Shown here in pieces: positions 47,009 to 57,334 of a stretch of 57,334 nt of DNA. A model generated the notes under the pieces. It searched no databases and was not told the origin of the DNA. It saw only the letters and a program-made list of their open reading frames with translations. The stretch comes from Parasitella parasitica (Eukaryota; Mucoromycota; Mucoromycetes; Mucorales; Mucoraceae). Numbering within the stretch: the first letter of the stretch is position 1; every line of letters begins with the position of its first letter. A program made the position numbers and the translations under genes. The DNA is taken from assembly GCA_025201805.1 (NCBI GenBank), contig MU619238.1, positions 455,102 to 512,435 of the forward strand, written 5' to 3'.

Positions 47009-47546
47009 CCCTTGCTTAATGTAAATAATGCCAACTTTTTTCTATTAAAAAATATATCATAAGACACAATGAAAAGCCATATTGATTAGATGCTTAACAA
47101 AGCATAATGTGCCCTTGCTCATTATGGTTCTTTTTGTACATTAGTTTCATTGTGACAAAATGCCGCCATTTGTCGTTTATAACAATGCATACAAGCATAA
47201 CGTATCCCATTGAGATTCCCCAAGAGAGCCACAACTAGTGTCCATAACTAGATAATGGCGCCATCGTACTGTTTAGGTTCTTTTTTTGTACCGTAAAACA
47301 TCATAGTACTGCAGGTATCAATCGCAATGTGGAACAGAGGAAGGTTAGCTTGTTTACATTTAAGATTAAAAAAGACATTTACTTCAAAATGGAGCTTTCG
47401 CCAAAGACTTTCGATTGAAGCAAAAGTCAAAAATTAATTGATTTCCACAAAAAAGACTACAAGAAAATGAGTCCATTAACCTCATTCTCTTGAGGGTGTG
47501 ATGATGGCATGTGCTCTTTGTTGCATATGCTAATGACTACTGGTCC
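47009..47546. other. Native downstream flank of the Ca2+-ATPase gene and F-box upstream region
   Basis: It begins with the sequence that would have continued the Ca2+-ATPase reading frame before insertion (CCCTTGCTTAATG), followed by AT-rich spacer. No gene is recognised. Confidence 0.55.
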
Positions 47547-47556
47547 TATATAAAAA
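47547..47556 (+). promoter_or_regulatory. TATA box of the F-box/LRR gene
   Basis: TATATAAAAA lies 64 nt upstream of the ATG at 47611, with an A/T-rich leader between. Confidence 0.6.
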
Positions 47557-47610
47557 GCTGCTCTTTACCGCTATAGTTTTATAGAATAAATTTATTACAA
47601 TATACAAAAT

Positions 47611-49068
47611 ATGGATAGTCTTCCATCTGAACTTCTGCTTAAAATTTTCTCTTATTTGACATTTACTGAGAAACTGAACTGTGCAAGTACTCACAAAGCA
47701 TGGAAATCCTTGATCCTAAGAGATTGTCTTTATGAAGACTTTAAAATCGACGGTAGGCTTGAACGTTTGAACAACCATTTCAAAGTGTATGAGACTCAGC
47801 AAAGACAGGTGCGTCGTCTGAAGTCAACGTCTATTGAAGCTATTGACGTGTTGGCTATACCAGCACAGTTTCCCAATCTCGCAGAATTTAGCTGGGGTAT
47901 GGCCGAAAGTTATAATGAAGCTTATGATGATGAAGCTGATGATGGTGAAGCTGATAAATATGAAGGAGTTGTCAATGAGCAAAATGCGCAGCACTGGAGA
48001 AATATCACTAGATTTCAAGAGCATGATCACTGTCCTCTGTCCGCAGCATTGTTAAAAAATGGTGGACTGTGTAACTTGATTGAGTTGGATATCACATTTT
48101 TACGTAGTCGTGAGCAACAGATAATGGACCTGAACTTGTGCAAGCCAATAATCCAGCAACTTTCGAAAGCTCCTAATCTGAAGATACTCAAATTCAAGAA
48201 CAGTCCAATGACATTGATTGATTTGAATCAACTACATCTCAACGCACAGCAATTAGAGATACTTTGTTTAAATAATATCTCCTTTTGCACTAATGAACAT
48301 GTTGCCACAACAAAGACTGATGGATTGACGGAGCTTCATATTTCTAACTATATTCGCAACGACAAGTTTCTGGCGCATGTAGCTGGGAAGTATCCAGATT
48401 TGAAAACATTGAAAATCCATGGCAAGAAGAATGATGATGAAATTTACGATGAGCAAAATGGTGAAGATTCATTGGTTAAATTTGCTTATAGCCCTCATCT
48501 TGAGACTTATGATGTCGACATACACCCAATTACACCGAAAATTATGAGAGCACTGGATGCAAACGGAACCAAATTAAAAACGATTAGGATAAAAATGCCT
48601 TTTGAAAATCCTCAAGCTCATATGAAGGATTTATTTTCATCCAACCAAAAAGACTCTGTGGAAACATTGAAGATAGACTTTACATGTGGACCTGATGTTA
48701 AAGAAATCAACGTAGTGGAATTTCTCAAATACTTGGAAGATTTCTCAAGACTCAAGGCTTTAGAAATGGATGGCGTGCACGATGTAAATCAACCCAACCT
48801 TAGCTTCCCTTTTTATAAATGTTTGAAGAAGCTCCCACATTTGGAAACAATCAAGCTGCAATTCTTGACAATAGAGCATGAGCCTTCAGTCTCTCTAATG
48901 AAATTTGTGGCGGGTCAAAAGGTCAAGTCAAAGTTGAAAAAACTGATTTTGAATGACTGTGGTTACAAAAGCAAAGAAAAACTCTTATCGTTCCTCTCAG
49001 AAACATGCCCTAAACTATTCATGCAAAATATAATAATCAATCGTTATGGCGGAATCTGGCTAGATTGA
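47611..49068 (+). CDS. F-box/LRR-like protein, paralogue of the gene at 23405
   Basis: An intronless gene of 485 aa. The F-box is LPSELLLKIFSYLTFTEKLNCASTHKAWKSL at residues 4-34. LRR-like units follow, such as LKILKFKNSPMT, LEILCLNNISF and LKTLKIHGKK. It shares block order and several identical stretches with the F-box gene 22 kb away, but has an acidic Asp/Glu/Ala insert near residue 105 and a shorter C-terminus. It should act as an SCF substrate receptor; the substrate is unknown. The TATA box suggests regulated expression. Confidence 0.9.
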   Translation: MDSLPSELLLKIFSYLTFTEKLNCASTHKAWKSLILRDCLYEDFKIDGRLERLNNHFKVYETQQRQVRRLKSTSIEAIDVLAIPAQFPNLAEFSWGMAESYNEAYDDEADDGEADKYEGVVNEQNAQHWRNITRFQEHDHCPLSAALLKNGGLCNLIELDITFLRSREQQIMDLNLCKPIIQQLSKAPNLKILKFKNSPMTLIDLNQLHLNAQQLEILCLNNISFCTNEHVATTKTDGLTELHISNYIRNDKFLAHVAGKYPDLKTLKIHGKKNDDEIYDEQNGEDSLVKFAYSPHLETYDVDIHPITPKIMRALDANGTKLKTIRIKMPFENPQAHMKDLFSSNQKDSVETLKIDFTCGPDVKEINVVEFLKYLEDFSRLKALEMDGVHDVNQPNLSFPFYKCLKKLPHLETIKLQFLTIEHEPSVSLMKFVAGQKVKSKLKKLILNDCGYKSKEKLLSFLSETCPKLFMQNIIINRYGGIWLD

Positions 49069-49786
49069 TAGAAGAGAAAGGCAGTAATGTCAAATGTTCT
49101 GAGGCGACTCTGTTAACTTTAAGAATCCGTCTCGTATCATCATCGTGCTACTACTACCCCAAATCTTAAATAAATTACTGTACCTCCCCACTCTACCCAA
49201 TTCCTCTTTCCTTTAAAACCATATACGAACTTAGTACCAATAGCAGTTCTGGTAATATCAATAGTTTAACAATGAATAAAAGCTGATCCCTTCTAAACAG
49301 CCTTTATTTTCGGATCTAACGTAGTCAAATCTAATCATGCAAACTGCCGACTGTGAATTAAATCCGAAATTGAGATTTTTGATGAGCTTCACGATCAAGA
49401 TTTATATCTGTTCTTGAAATATGTTTTAATGTTATGCTGAAGCAAAATTAAAAACAAAGTGAAAGTTACTCAAATTTTTATTACTGTTTTTGACCCTATT
49501 TAAATTTGGTCTATTTAACGCAAGTTCTTCTTGGCGAACGAGTCTCAAAACTTCTAACTGCCTCCATGATTTTCCGAAGGGAGTTGTCATGTACATACGC
49601 ATTTTCGCTCTAAGTACTTTAATACACATAGATGACAATTGTCTGCTACACCGTTTTTAGCATTAAAGACTGACGTAGTACATGTCAGCGTGATTCGCAC
49701 TGCTAAAATGCATTATTTAGCTAATTTTTTTTTTGTTCCTCTTTATTCCTTTCTATATTTTGCAAGATAAACAAAGCAAAGGTAAA
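49069..49786. other. AT-rich spacer
   Basis: No gene is supported. A 68-codon minus-strand frame at 49432-49638 has a run of ordinary-looking residues (TTPFGKSWRQLEVLRL) that may be a relic of a repeat, but no family was recognised. Confidence 0.5.
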
Positions 49787-50563
49787 ATGTCCAACGTACC
49801 TGATTACTATTCCATTCTTAAAATACCTTGCGATGCATCGCATGATGATATTCGTGAAGGTAAGTTTACGATGATTTAATGCCAAGCACTTTAAGCAAAC
49901 GAATTTCATTCTAGCTTACAAGAAACAAGCTCTTTTAAGCCATCCTGATCGCTTGCCCAAAACCGCTACGCATGCAGAGCGAGAAGAGGCTACCAGAGAA
50001 TTCCAACTAATCGCTGATGCTTATTATATCCTGGGTGATCGTTCAAGAAAGAAATCCTATGACAAGTCTCGAGCTGAAAACCATGGCCGTTTTGCTTCAT
50101 TTGCATCAGCAATGCCGAACACTTCTACAACACAGGCAAATCAAATTTTTGGAAACATTTTTGAGGAACTGCTAAAGCCTGAAGGTACGTGTTTATAACT
50201 TTTCAAACTGAGAGAAAAGGAGGGATTCTCAAGTATGCGTATATAGTTGAGCATCCTTCGCACGTTTGGAGAGTATTTGGAGCCTGCTCAGGTGCAGTTT
50301 TAGGTTTCATCATTGGTAATGTGCCTGGAGCAGCAGTCGTAAGTATATTTGGGACATTTCATGAGGTCGTACCGAGTCTAATGCAGCATTTCTTATGTGT
50401 ATAGGGTGCGCTAGCTGGAAAAACATTAGGCCAAGTAAGAGACCACAAAGGTGTTTCTGTTTACACAGCTTTCCAAAAATTGAATATGGATCAAAGACGA
50501 GATATTTTAACTGGTTTATTGGCAAAATTTGTTACGGCAGGTGCATCAGGCATGATGAAATAA
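49787..50563 (+). CDS. J-domain (DnaJ) protein, class C
   Basis: Four exons (49787-49859, 49915-50184, 50247-50338, 50405-50563) give 197 aa. The J domain fills the N-terminal ~80 residues: PDYYSILKI, the invariant HPD in LLSHPDRLP, and ADAYYILGDRSRKKSYD. No zinc-finger or substrate domain of class A/B follows. Instead the C-terminal half has a Gly/Ala-rich hydrophobic stretch (VFGACSGAVLGFIIGNVPGAAVGALAG) that looks like a glycine-zipper membrane or association segment. It should stimulate an Hsp70 partner; the compartment is unknown. It converges on the cytidine deaminase gene with only 13 nt between stop codons. Confidence 0.92.
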
Positions 50564-50576
50564 AATACCCCTCTTT

Positions 50577-51327
<751 letters not shown>

Positions 51328-52038
51328 TATATTGGATTGGTATACAGCGTGGTAAAAAAAAAAGTAAAAAGTGGCCTCTGAACTATTAATGCCTAAATAC
51401 TCAATACACGATCAATTTTAAAGTTTGTAGCCATGCGTGATATGCGTGTGTGCATATGAAACACCATCATCGCTTAACCCTATAGATTCAACTCATCCAG
51501 AATGTGGATAGAGTAAGCTAGATTTACACCTGTATTCAGCGTAAACATATACTGCCAAATTTTCATCATTATAGCAATGCTCAGCTTATAATAGAGTATT
51601 CAGTCAAATGCACGCCATACATTTGTGGAACAATAAAGTATTGTACCCTATATGCTCTTCTTCAAACTATACGATACACACCACGGCCAGTTCTGTATCG
51701 ATACATGGTACACTTACAGATGGATATCGACCCCTTTTATTTCAAAGCTATATCCGGCATTTGATTCACAAAAGGTAAAACTAGTCAATCTAGACTCAAT
51801 GAGAAAGGGTAATACAGCAATGGCTGGTGAAGATCACTCTCTCCAGGTATGAAAATAGCCCACAATGCATTCGGATAAATAAGGGCCTGATCTCAACTAA
51901 CCCCTCAATTACCATCATATGAAACCCCCGCTAAACTGCTGCAAATTTTTTTCTACACATAGTTGTTGATAGAAAAGAATCACTGTGCAAATAAAGCCTA
52001 CTATTGCTTTTTCCTCTTGCTTATTTTTTAAATCGTCA
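51328..52038. other. Divergent promoter region
   Basis: This 0.7-kb stretch lies between the starts of the cytidine deaminase and GRAM genes. A 66-codon frame at 51652-51852 has no motif and is not called. Confidence 0.55.
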
Positions 52039-52626
52039 ATGGCATCGTTTGATACTACTCGGCTGTATCTAAATACAAAAAAACCAAAATATGGACAACC
52101 AGTCGTCATATATCGAGTGCCAGTACCGCTAGTCAGTGAAAGCTTCTACTTTAACCAAGAATCAATTCAGGTCAATGTATATTATAAATACCACAGTACA
52201 ACAATCAATAAAGAATCTGACATTGCGTCTATTCACCTCACCAACAAGCGACTCGTACTAGTGTCGCAGTCAACAAGTATAGCGCCTGCAGACACCAGTC
52301 ATTTTGATACATGCGAGATGCAATTGTCTGATTTTCAATCACTCAAGTCCTGCGATACAAAAACGCATAAAAGAAGAATACGTTTTGATATTGAAACTAT
52401 TCGAAATGAAACTATTAGATTGGACATTAAATTTAAGAACAAAAAGGACGCTAATAGACGAGAGTCCTTGAAAGAGTATATTAAAATGGCTACTTCGGCA
52501 ATCACAGCTGGTCATCTACATTATTATCCACAACAGCAAATATCACAGCCCCAGCAAGATAATCTACCATCTTATTTCGAAGCGACTCATGGTAATACAC
52601 TTGCTGCTCCTCCTGCGTATAGCTAA
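52039..52626 (+). CDS. GRAM-domain WBP2-like protein with WW-binding motifs
   Basis: An intronless frame of 195 aa from the chosen ATG. A GRAM/PH-like fold is indicated by IHLTNKRLVLVSQS, followed by DFQSLKSCD and a basic strand. The C-terminus is Gln/Pro-rich and carries LPSYFE and a terminal PPAYS, a PPxY ligand for WW domains. This order (GRAM then PPxY) is that of WBP2 and of fungal stress-linked relatives, which link membranes to Nedd4/Rsp5-type ubiquitin ligases or YAP-type regulators. An in-frame ATG 18 codons upstream exists, but the shorter start fits the family. It converges on the polymerase gene, 57 nt apart. Confidence 0.75.
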   Translation: MASFDTTRLYLNTKKPKYGQPVVIYRVPVPLVSESFYFNQESIQVNVYYKYHSTTINKESDIASIHLTNKRLVLVSQSTSIAPADTSHFDTCEMQLSDFQSLKSCDTKTHKRRIRFDIETIRNETIRLDIKFKNKKDANRRESLKEYIKMATSAITAGHLHYYPQQQISQPQQDNLPSYFEATHGNTLAAPPAYS

Positions 52627-52683
52627 AAATAAAATAAAATTGTATATTATTTATGATTTTATTAATAGTGAGATAATATTTAC

Positions 52684-55600
52684 CTAGTAGATATCCTCAG
52701 TTTTACGTCTATTTTTAACCACTTTTTTTGTGGCCCTGTTACCGCTCAATGCCGGGTCAACGTGGTTCTGGTATACCTTGTACATTTGTGCTTTCAAGAA
52801 GGGTGCATTGCAAAACTTGGTATCTTCTTTTGTACTTGTTTGGGCTATTATATCGGCGATAGTTTCTTGTCTTACGTGCATACCATCAGTTTCTACGGAT
52901 TTACCCAGTAAACATTCGTGTTGTTCGTTTTTTGTGCTTGATAATATGTCGATTGTGTCCCATACTGTACAACTTATACCCTCGGATATCTTTTCTTCAT
53001 GCGAAGGAGTCAAACATGTCATGTTGGGTTCTTTACGAAGAACATGGTCGATATCTACAGCCGAAAAGAAGGCCACACTCTATAAATATATGTGGAAGTA
53101 TTTTAGTTGCGGTAGAGCAATATGCAAGAAATCCAACTTTTACCTGAGGTAAATCATGAATTCCCAACTTATAACTAAACAAAGCTCTTGTCCACACATT
53201 TGCTACTTGCAGTGCAAACGCCGTTCGATGCTGATCTTCCTCAGATGCCAGATAACGAACCTCATCATGCACAGAAAGCAAAAACCTTGCTTTGATCTGA
53301 TACCTCTCGATTAAATGCGCCATTGACACGATCAGCAAATGAAGATAATCTACGCCTGAACTCTGGACTACCCAATTGATGCGAGATGTCAAAAATTGTG
53401 TTCCTGTATACTTTGGCTTGAGTGCATTCGTGATTGAACATCCTAGAACAGGCGTCTTGGGTTCTTTTGAGAGAGCAATATCTTCTAGTGCATTAAACAT
53501 ATAACTTTCGGACCCACCGTGCCAAAAAGGTTTTTTGAAGGGATTCCGGGCTGAATGCTCCTTTTCGCCTTTTGTGCTGGAGTATAGCTCTGCTGCGCGG
53601 ATCTTGGCTGCTTCCAAACTCATGCCCTGATTGTATTGCATCAGTAAACTAGTTGCATATTTTATTCCAGCGCCGTAAATTCTTGCATAATTGAAAATTT
53701 TGGCTTTGTCTCTGCTAATACCTAAAATTTGCGCAGTTTTTGAATGAAGATCAGTACCTTCAGATTTAGTGCCTTGTAATGTCATCCATCCCAAAGCAGT
53801 GGCACCATGAAATCCAAATTGCGCATCGCCAATCACACTTGATATCCAAAGTTCTTCCGAGTCCACATCAGCACCTACAATCTTATAACCTTCAGGTGCT
53901 TGAACCATCGATTTCAATTCAGAGCCAATGCGATTTAATTTAGCATTGCTTGCAGTCAACCAAGTTCTCTCCACTGCACGTCGAGTCACTGTTCCCATAG
54001 CAACCATCTGAGGTAAAATGATGCCATATTTCCCTTTGTCTTTTGGCGGAAGATGCATTTTGACTGTAGAGTTGGAGTCCCATACTACAAACTGATTTAA
54101 AATTCTCTCTCTAGAACTGATCCAATATGCTGATTTTGCGTTCAATTCTAATGCTTCTCGAGCTGCTTCATATTCAGATGTAAGAGTCTTATCTTCGAAC
54201 GCACCTATGTAGCCCTTGGAAAGAGGATTTCCACAGTTGGCAGATTCTCCATCTTTATGAGGGACCTTCAAATAACAATAGTCCTTATCCTGCAGAACGG
54301 ATTGTTTGATCTGAGTCTCATTCGCTTCCAATGCAGGTACTTTGTAACACCAGCCAGAAGCAGCGAGATAATGTAATGGATAATTATTCCACTTTAAACG
54401 TAGTAACAGAGGTGCGATTCTTGAGCGTGTGGTAATCTTGAGTTTCTGTGCTTTGGAATCATAAGCATCTTTGTACCACTTTGGCTGACCTTTTAGCTTT
54501 CGCTGCCGAGGGTTGACAAGCCAATCCAACTGACTCAACCAAGGATCATTTTCTCGTTCTTCAGACTGGTCCACAAGTGCTCTGGCCTTCTCGGCCAAAT
54601 CACGCAGCTTAACGTCCAGCATGTCATCCAATTCCTTGTGTTTACCCGCAGATTTGGCTAGATAATCCTCCCATTTCTCTGTCACAGTTAAAAATGAACT
54701 TCCCATGTTGAGCATGCCCGTGAACGAAACTGGATGAGGGCAATTTTTGCGAAAACGAGGAAACACAACTTTATAAATGTCATGCGTCAACTTGACATCT
54801 TGGGCACAGTAATTCATCAAGTCGTTAAAGTTGTTTTTGACATCACTCAAGTCCCCCACTTCGAAATATGATCGTTGAGATTTATCCATTTCCACTTGAC
54901 AGTAAAACTTTGCAACGTCCTTCAAACTGTTTAATGAACTCACGTCGAAAAATTTGGTCTGGTCCAATCTGTCTGCAGTCGATACACCGTCCAATCTATC
55001 TTGGTCTCGTCGCTTAACTTCCATGTTCCAAGCTGGGCGTTGATGCGAGCAGAGGCCAGCAACGGCTATATGTAAGCTCATGGTATCTACGTATCGAATG
55101 CTAGACTCCTGACGGCTGTATTCCTCGGCAATACGAGCACGATCATACCCTACATTGTGTCCCACGACAATACGCTCCTTGTTGTTACTTCCAAAAGGTA
55201 TTAATTGCTCTTTGTCTTTTGCTTCTCCCAAGAGATAAGGTGAAGTCCATGAATACCATGCCTCCTCTGATGCCACTACAGCAATGGTAGGGTAATTTCC
55301 TTCTGACATTAGAACTTCGACATCGAACACCAAAGCCGATTCCAATGGATGATCTACAGCATGCGATTTTCCGTCTTTGTATCTGGTCCATCCAGACACC
55401 TTCTTCCACTCTTTTGGCATGTCAGGTAAGTTAATTCTGGTCAATTGCTCGCACTGATCCAAATACGACGACGCTTGTTCTAACCCAATACGAATAAAAT
55501 GCTCTTCTAGGTTGGCACCCAATAACTTGGGTAATTGGACGTCGATAGGTGAATTGATTTCATTCTTTTTCCCCCAAATATTTTGCAGTGTCAAATGTTC

Positions 55601-55890
55601 TTGAGCATAAGCTTCTTTAATTTTGGCTTCCTCACTCTTTTTACCAGATGTCGAAATATAAGGTTGAAACAATTGCGACTGTAAATTGGGTGACAATAGC
55701 TGGACATGGGCAGGGTTTATTTTCACTTGTTTTATTTAAAATTTTTGTTAGATATTACATGCATGTATTTAGTTGATGCAGAGAGTTCCTTACCTTGACT
55801 GTTACTATGCACACGGTTTGATGTTTGCAGATACCTCTTTACAACACAGCGTTTTACAAGATTTTGAATTATGAATCTTTGTGGTATCAT
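52684..55890 (-). CDS. MIP1: Mitochondrial DNA polymerase gamma, catalytic subunit
   Basis: Three exons (55794-55890, 53144-55725, 52684-53079) give 1024 aa. The short first exon encodes MIPQRF... with five or more basic and no acidic residues, a clear mitochondrial presequence. The 3'-5' exonuclease motifs are FDVEVL (Asp167), VGHNVGYDRARI and NYCAQDVKLT. Polymerase family A motifs are VGADVDSEELWI (A), RDKAKIFNYARIYGAG (B) and SVHDEV (C, Asp821). The last exon contributes SVAFFSAVDIDHVLRKE, conserved in pol gamma, and a ~100-residue Lys/Thr-rich extension typical of fungal Mip1. It replicates and repairs mitochondrial DNA. All key catalytic residues are present. Confidence 0.96.
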
Positions 55891-56326
55891 TCAGAATCAA
55901 AAAGAAGTTTATAGTGTATATTTACAGGAACAAGGAAACAAAAGAGAAACAATGCTAATAAATAGTTTATGTATGTACAATGAAATTTTAAAAAAGAGGT
56001 GTCAAATTTGCAGGTCTCTCCCTGTTGAAATATCTTGAAAAGCAGCAGAAGGCCTGCCATTGCAGTCACGAAGGAATAAGATCCAAATTATAAACTGTTT
56101 GAATGCTCCACCCTTGATAGTCCAACACTGATCATTTCGTGTAGAGAAATCGGTTTTTTGCTTTTAGATTCTTCTGGTTTCTATCACTCCACCAAGGAGT
56201 CGTTTACTTTTGAAAGCTAAAACTGGGCTATGGATGACAAGAACATTTTCCCAAATTTGGAAAGATACCGTATACAGTTAGCGCAACACTAAATGGCGGG
56301 GTTTAAAATTCTCATTAGACAGATTT
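55891..56326. other. Spacer upstream of the polymerase gene
   Basis: It contains the polymerase promoter and AT-rich sequence. No further gene is recognised. Confidence 0.55.
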
Positions 56327-56420
56327 TTTTTTTCCAACGGGCGGTTTTTGTTTTTCCAAAGGGCGGTTACAATTTTCTCAAAAGACGGTTACTGTTTTCT
56401 CAAAAGGCGGTCTCTTCGAT
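56327..56420. repeat. Degenerate 22-24-nt tandem repeat with GGCGG core
   Basis: About four units read TTTTYYCAAARGGCGGTTAC with variation (GGGCGG, GGGCGG, AGACGG, AGGCGG), and a related single unit lies at about 56578-56601. A further GGCGGGG sits at 56295. The units are more GC-rich than the surroundings and look like binding sites or subterminal repeats of a transposon. Confidence 0.7.
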
Positions 56421-56684
56421 TCTCAGTAAATATTTTTTACAGTTGTCTGTGACATTTTATTAGATAGGATTGCCTTTTAAGCAATCTTCAAATATGTTTT
56501 TAGAGTGTGCCAATTGAATTGAGAAAGAGTGTATTACTGGCTGTAAGAGCCCCATAAATAATTTACTTTAGGCTTTTTTTTTTCTCAAAAGGCGGATTTT
56601 TCTTTTTTAGACAAACTGCCAAACTCGAGACAAAATGGCACAACTTCCCAATTAAATTAGTTAGAATAGCATATTTACAGCACT

Positions 56685-56776
56685 AAGCGTCCACCTCCCG
56701 TCCACTTTTTTTTTTTAGCAAGCGTCCACCTCCCGTCCACTTTTTTTTTTAGCAAGCGTCCACCTCCCGTCCACTT
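56685..56776 (+). repeat. Left array: three copies of a 23-nt unit
   Basis: The unit AAGCGTCCACCTCCCGTCCA plus CTT starts at 56685, 56720 and 56754, with a poly(T)-AGC spacer (period 34-35 nt). Within each unit GTCCAC occurs twice, separated by CTCCC. The last copy ends 2 nt before the ATG at 56779. Confidence 0.92.
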
Positions 56777-56778
56777 GA

Positions 56779-57283
56779 ATGTCAAACCTAGAAATACAGA
56801 TTACACATTCGCAAGCAGCTTGTATATTCTATGGCGATCCATTAACTTCTGAAAATCAAATGTTAAATGAAGCAAAAATTGCCGCAATCCTGGATGTTGA
56901 ACTTTGCTACATTGATACACCGTCAGAACCATATCTTCTCGCAAGTAAAAGAATCGATTTTTTTCCATTTAAGTACAAACGGTACCGTCATGCAGAATTA
57001 AGCTCACAATCTGAATTATTTGAAGAAACAATTGAAGAAGTAGATAATGAAACAAAAGATAACGTAGTCCGTAAGTGTTACTCCTATTTTCTTACTTGCT
57101 TATTAGATTCAATGACGAACCCTAACTTACTGAGGGAAGGAGTTTAACCGACTGCTACATTCTGCTCAATGCAACTACCAATTTTGTAATAAAATTTATT
57201 AAAATCTTTTTTCAGCCACGAAGATGTTTGAACGAAAAGATCACATGGTTGGTGGACGGGAAGTGGACGCTTGCTCTAAATAA
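56779..57283 (+). CDS. Small gene enclosed by inverted repeat arrays, function unknown
   Basis: Two exons (56779-57070 and 57216-57283) keep frame with a GTAAGT donor and a TTTTTTCAG acceptor, for 119 aa. The first exon is acidic (SQSELFEETIEEVDNETKD) and has no recognised domain. The second exon runs into the right inverted array and ends there with GGREVDACSK and a TAA. Without splicing the frame stops at 57147 after 122 codons. The gene fills the space between inverted arrays, as a cargo gene of a non-autonomous transposon might, but no homologue is recognised. Confidence 0.45.
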
Positions 57284-57334
57284 AAAGAAAAGTGGACGGG
57301 AGGTGGACGCTTGCTCTAAATAAAAAGAAAAGTG
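57252..57334 (-). repeat. Right array: inverted copies of the same 23-nt unit
   Basis: Inverted copies lie at 57252-57272 (one mismatch in the middle) and 57290-57312, and a third begins at 57331 where the window ends. The spacer is GCTCTAAATAAAAAGAAAA, a variant of the GCT-A-rich spacer of the left array. The array therefore probably continues beyond the window. Confidence 0.9.

Overview
The window is nuclear DNA from a filamentous fungus, most likely a mucoralean (Mucoromycota). The sequence is AT-rich and genes are split by many short introns (about 45-100 nt, GTRNGT...YAG). Gene content is fungal: F-box/LRR proteins, a MAM33-type mitochondrial protein, a nonaspanin, ceramide glucosyltransferase and a vacuolar-type Ca2+-ATPase. 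It also holds a Fanzor (eukaryotic TnpB-like) element, a chromovirus fossil and a Tc1/mariner scrap. The species cannot be fixed from the sequence alone. Two runs of N mark assembly gaps (15197-15206 and 45083-46052).

Layout. 1-7.4 kb: one multi-exon pseudokinase-like gene and long AT-rich spacers. 7.4-20.3 kb: a dense housekeeping block with a peroxisomal-type alpha/beta hydrolase, ZNHIT2, PUS1 (divergent from ZNHIT2), an SDR oxidoreductase, a DUF676/ROG1-type lipase, a C2 protein, ceramide glucosyltransferase, a PNK/aprataxin-type FHA protein and MAM33. 20.8-25 kb: an unrecognised membrane protein and an F-box/LRR gene. 25.5-27.3 kb: a decayed Ty3/gypsy chromovirus. 28-33 kb: arginyl-tRNA synthetase and a nonaspanin (TM9SF). 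33-36.5 kb: a gene-poor stretch with a Tc1/mariner fragment. 36.5-45 kb: a SNF2/Rad5-ULS1-like ATPase and a PMC1-like Ca2+-ATPase. 45-47 kb: a Fanzor-bearing transposon with 23-bp terminal inverted repeats, inserted exactly at the stop codon of the Ca2+-ATPase. 47.6-56 kb: a second F-box/LRR paralogue, a J-domain protein, a six-exon cytidine deaminase, a WBP2-like GRAM protein and mitochondrial DNA polymerase gamma. 56.3-57.3 kb: short-repeat arrays and a small gene enclosed by inverted arrays.

The genes do not form one pathway. Several act in mitochondria (MAM33, DNA polymerase gamma, perhaps isoforms of PUS1 and ArgRS), others in the endomembrane system (nonaspanin, glucosyltransferase, Ca2+-ATPase). 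Neighbours are often tail to tail with stop codons only 4-57 nt apart, so their 3' UTRs must overlap. Splice models below were made by eye, checking that every junction keeps frame; no transcript data were available.
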